DNA of 64,000 bases from Bacillota bacterium (GTDB lineage: Bacteria; Bacillota; TC1), in contig JAGXHY010000008.1 of assembly GCA_024635925.1 (NCBI GenBank), positions 90,679 to 154,678 of the forward strand, given 5' to 3'. Under the pieces are notes generated by a model. It was not told where the DNA came from. It did not search any database and saw only the letters and a list, made by a program, of their open reading frames with translations. Positions 63,754 to 64,000 of this stretch are shown piece by piece; within the stretch, counting starts at the first letter, position 1, and each line of letters begins with the position of its first letter. The translations under genes were made by a program, and so were the position numbers.

Positions 63754-63765
63754 GAAATTAAGATA

Positions 63766-63806
63766 AAAAAAGAACTGGTTATTTAGAATAACCAGTTCTT
63801 TTTTTA
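63766..63806 (+). terminator. Bidirectional terminator between corA and ferredoxin
   Basis: A 12-bp perfect stem (63772-63783 with 63787-63798), loop TAG, with A tract on the left and T tract on the right, so it can end both the corA transcript and the opposing ferredoxin transcript. Confidence 0.9.
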
Positions 63807-63980
63807 TTAATTTAAATGTAGGTCAATTGCATCATTAGGACATATACTTTGACAGGTTCCACATTCTACACAGTCATCTTGATTAATAACATATTTAGAA
63901 TTTCCTTCACTAATACATTCAACTGGGCATTCGTCTGCACAAACACCACATGAAACGCATCTATCAGTAATAATAAACAT
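63807..63980 (-). CDS. 2[4Fe-4S] ferredoxin
   Basis: 57 residues on the minus strand. Two clusters in the clostridial pattern: CVSCGVCADECPVEC and CVECGTCQSICP, each CxxCxxCxxxCP. AGGAGGT lies just upstream of the ATG (63980). It is the typical low-potential clostridial ferredoxin that serves hydrogenase, pyruvate:ferredoxin oxidoreductase and similar enzymes. Promoter lies beyond the window. Confidence 0.95.
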   Translation of the reverse strand: MFIITDRCVSCGVCADECPVECISEGNSKYVINQDDCVECGTCQSICPNDAIDLHLN

Positions 63981-64000
63981 AAAACACCTCCAATATTTAA

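Noticed and set aside
1..64000. CRISPR arrays, insertion sequences, toxin-antitoxin or restriction systems
   Set aside because: No spaced direct repeats, transposase motifs, or defence-gene pairs were recognised on either strand.

Overview
The window is an AT-rich (about 30% GC by eye), densely packed bacterial chromosome segment. It looks like a low-GC, Gram-positive Firmicute of clostridial type and probably an anaerobe. Supporting signs are the classical dcw (division and cell wall) order with FtsZ, SepF and DivIVA, PASTA domains on both a penicillin-binding protein and a Ser/Thr kinase, strong AGGAGG ribosome sites with frequent TTG and GTG starts, PduL plus AckA, Rrf2/NifS/NifU iron-sulfur assembly, a B12-type radical SAM protein, and two small ferredoxins. 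MurE carries a DNPR motif, which predicts meso-diaminopimelate peptidoglycan. I see no phage, insertion sequence, CRISPR array or obvious island. Nearly all genes lie on the + strand and many overlap by 1 to 20 bases.

Layout. 1-23.6 kb: end of rsmH, ftsL, PASTA-PBP, murE, murF, mraY, murD, ftsW, murG, murC, murB, divIB, ftsZ, nrdR, pgeF, ylmE, sepF, proC, divIVA, ileS, pduL, lspA, rluD and hslO; in other words lipid II synthesis and Z-ring assembly followed by the ylm region. 23.6-36.1 kb: peptidase U32/RlhA-like, mutS2, dgt-like dNTPase, a B12-binding radical SAM protein, an Rrf2-nifS-nifU module with its own promoter and palindromic operator, then dnaG and the primary sigma factor. 36.2-41.4 kb: lemA and a DUF2207 protein, a divergent DUF3343/class V aminotransferase pair, deoC (minus) and DUF554. 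41.4-50.9 kb: priA, def, fmt, YugP-type protease, rlmN, stp, prkC, rsgA and rpe, a translation-maturation and PASTA-kinase signalling operon. 50.9-54.9 kb: FMN riboswitch with ribU, a histidine phosphatase, rsmD, a coiled-coil protein, ackA and rpmF. 55.1-64 kb: dxs, tlyA, tRNA-Trp (minus), asparaginase, ferredoxin, nadK, ytqB/mnmM, argR, recN, a 21-codon ORF, corA, and a 2[4Fe-4S] ferredoxin (minus).

Most of the window is ordinary housekeeping sequence, and I do not see a convincing new multi-gene system. The items most worth a second look are these: apparent loss of sporulation genes from two normally conserved positions (after ftsZ and after recN); probable ATT start codons for divIB and perhaps rsmD; a 13-bp perfect hairpin inside dnaG; the Rrf2/Isc module inserted between dgt and dnaG; the divergent DUF3343/class V aminotransferase pair; a small ORF with a strong ribosome site ahead of corA; and several missing members of otherwise conserved gene strings (coaD, yceD, rsmB).
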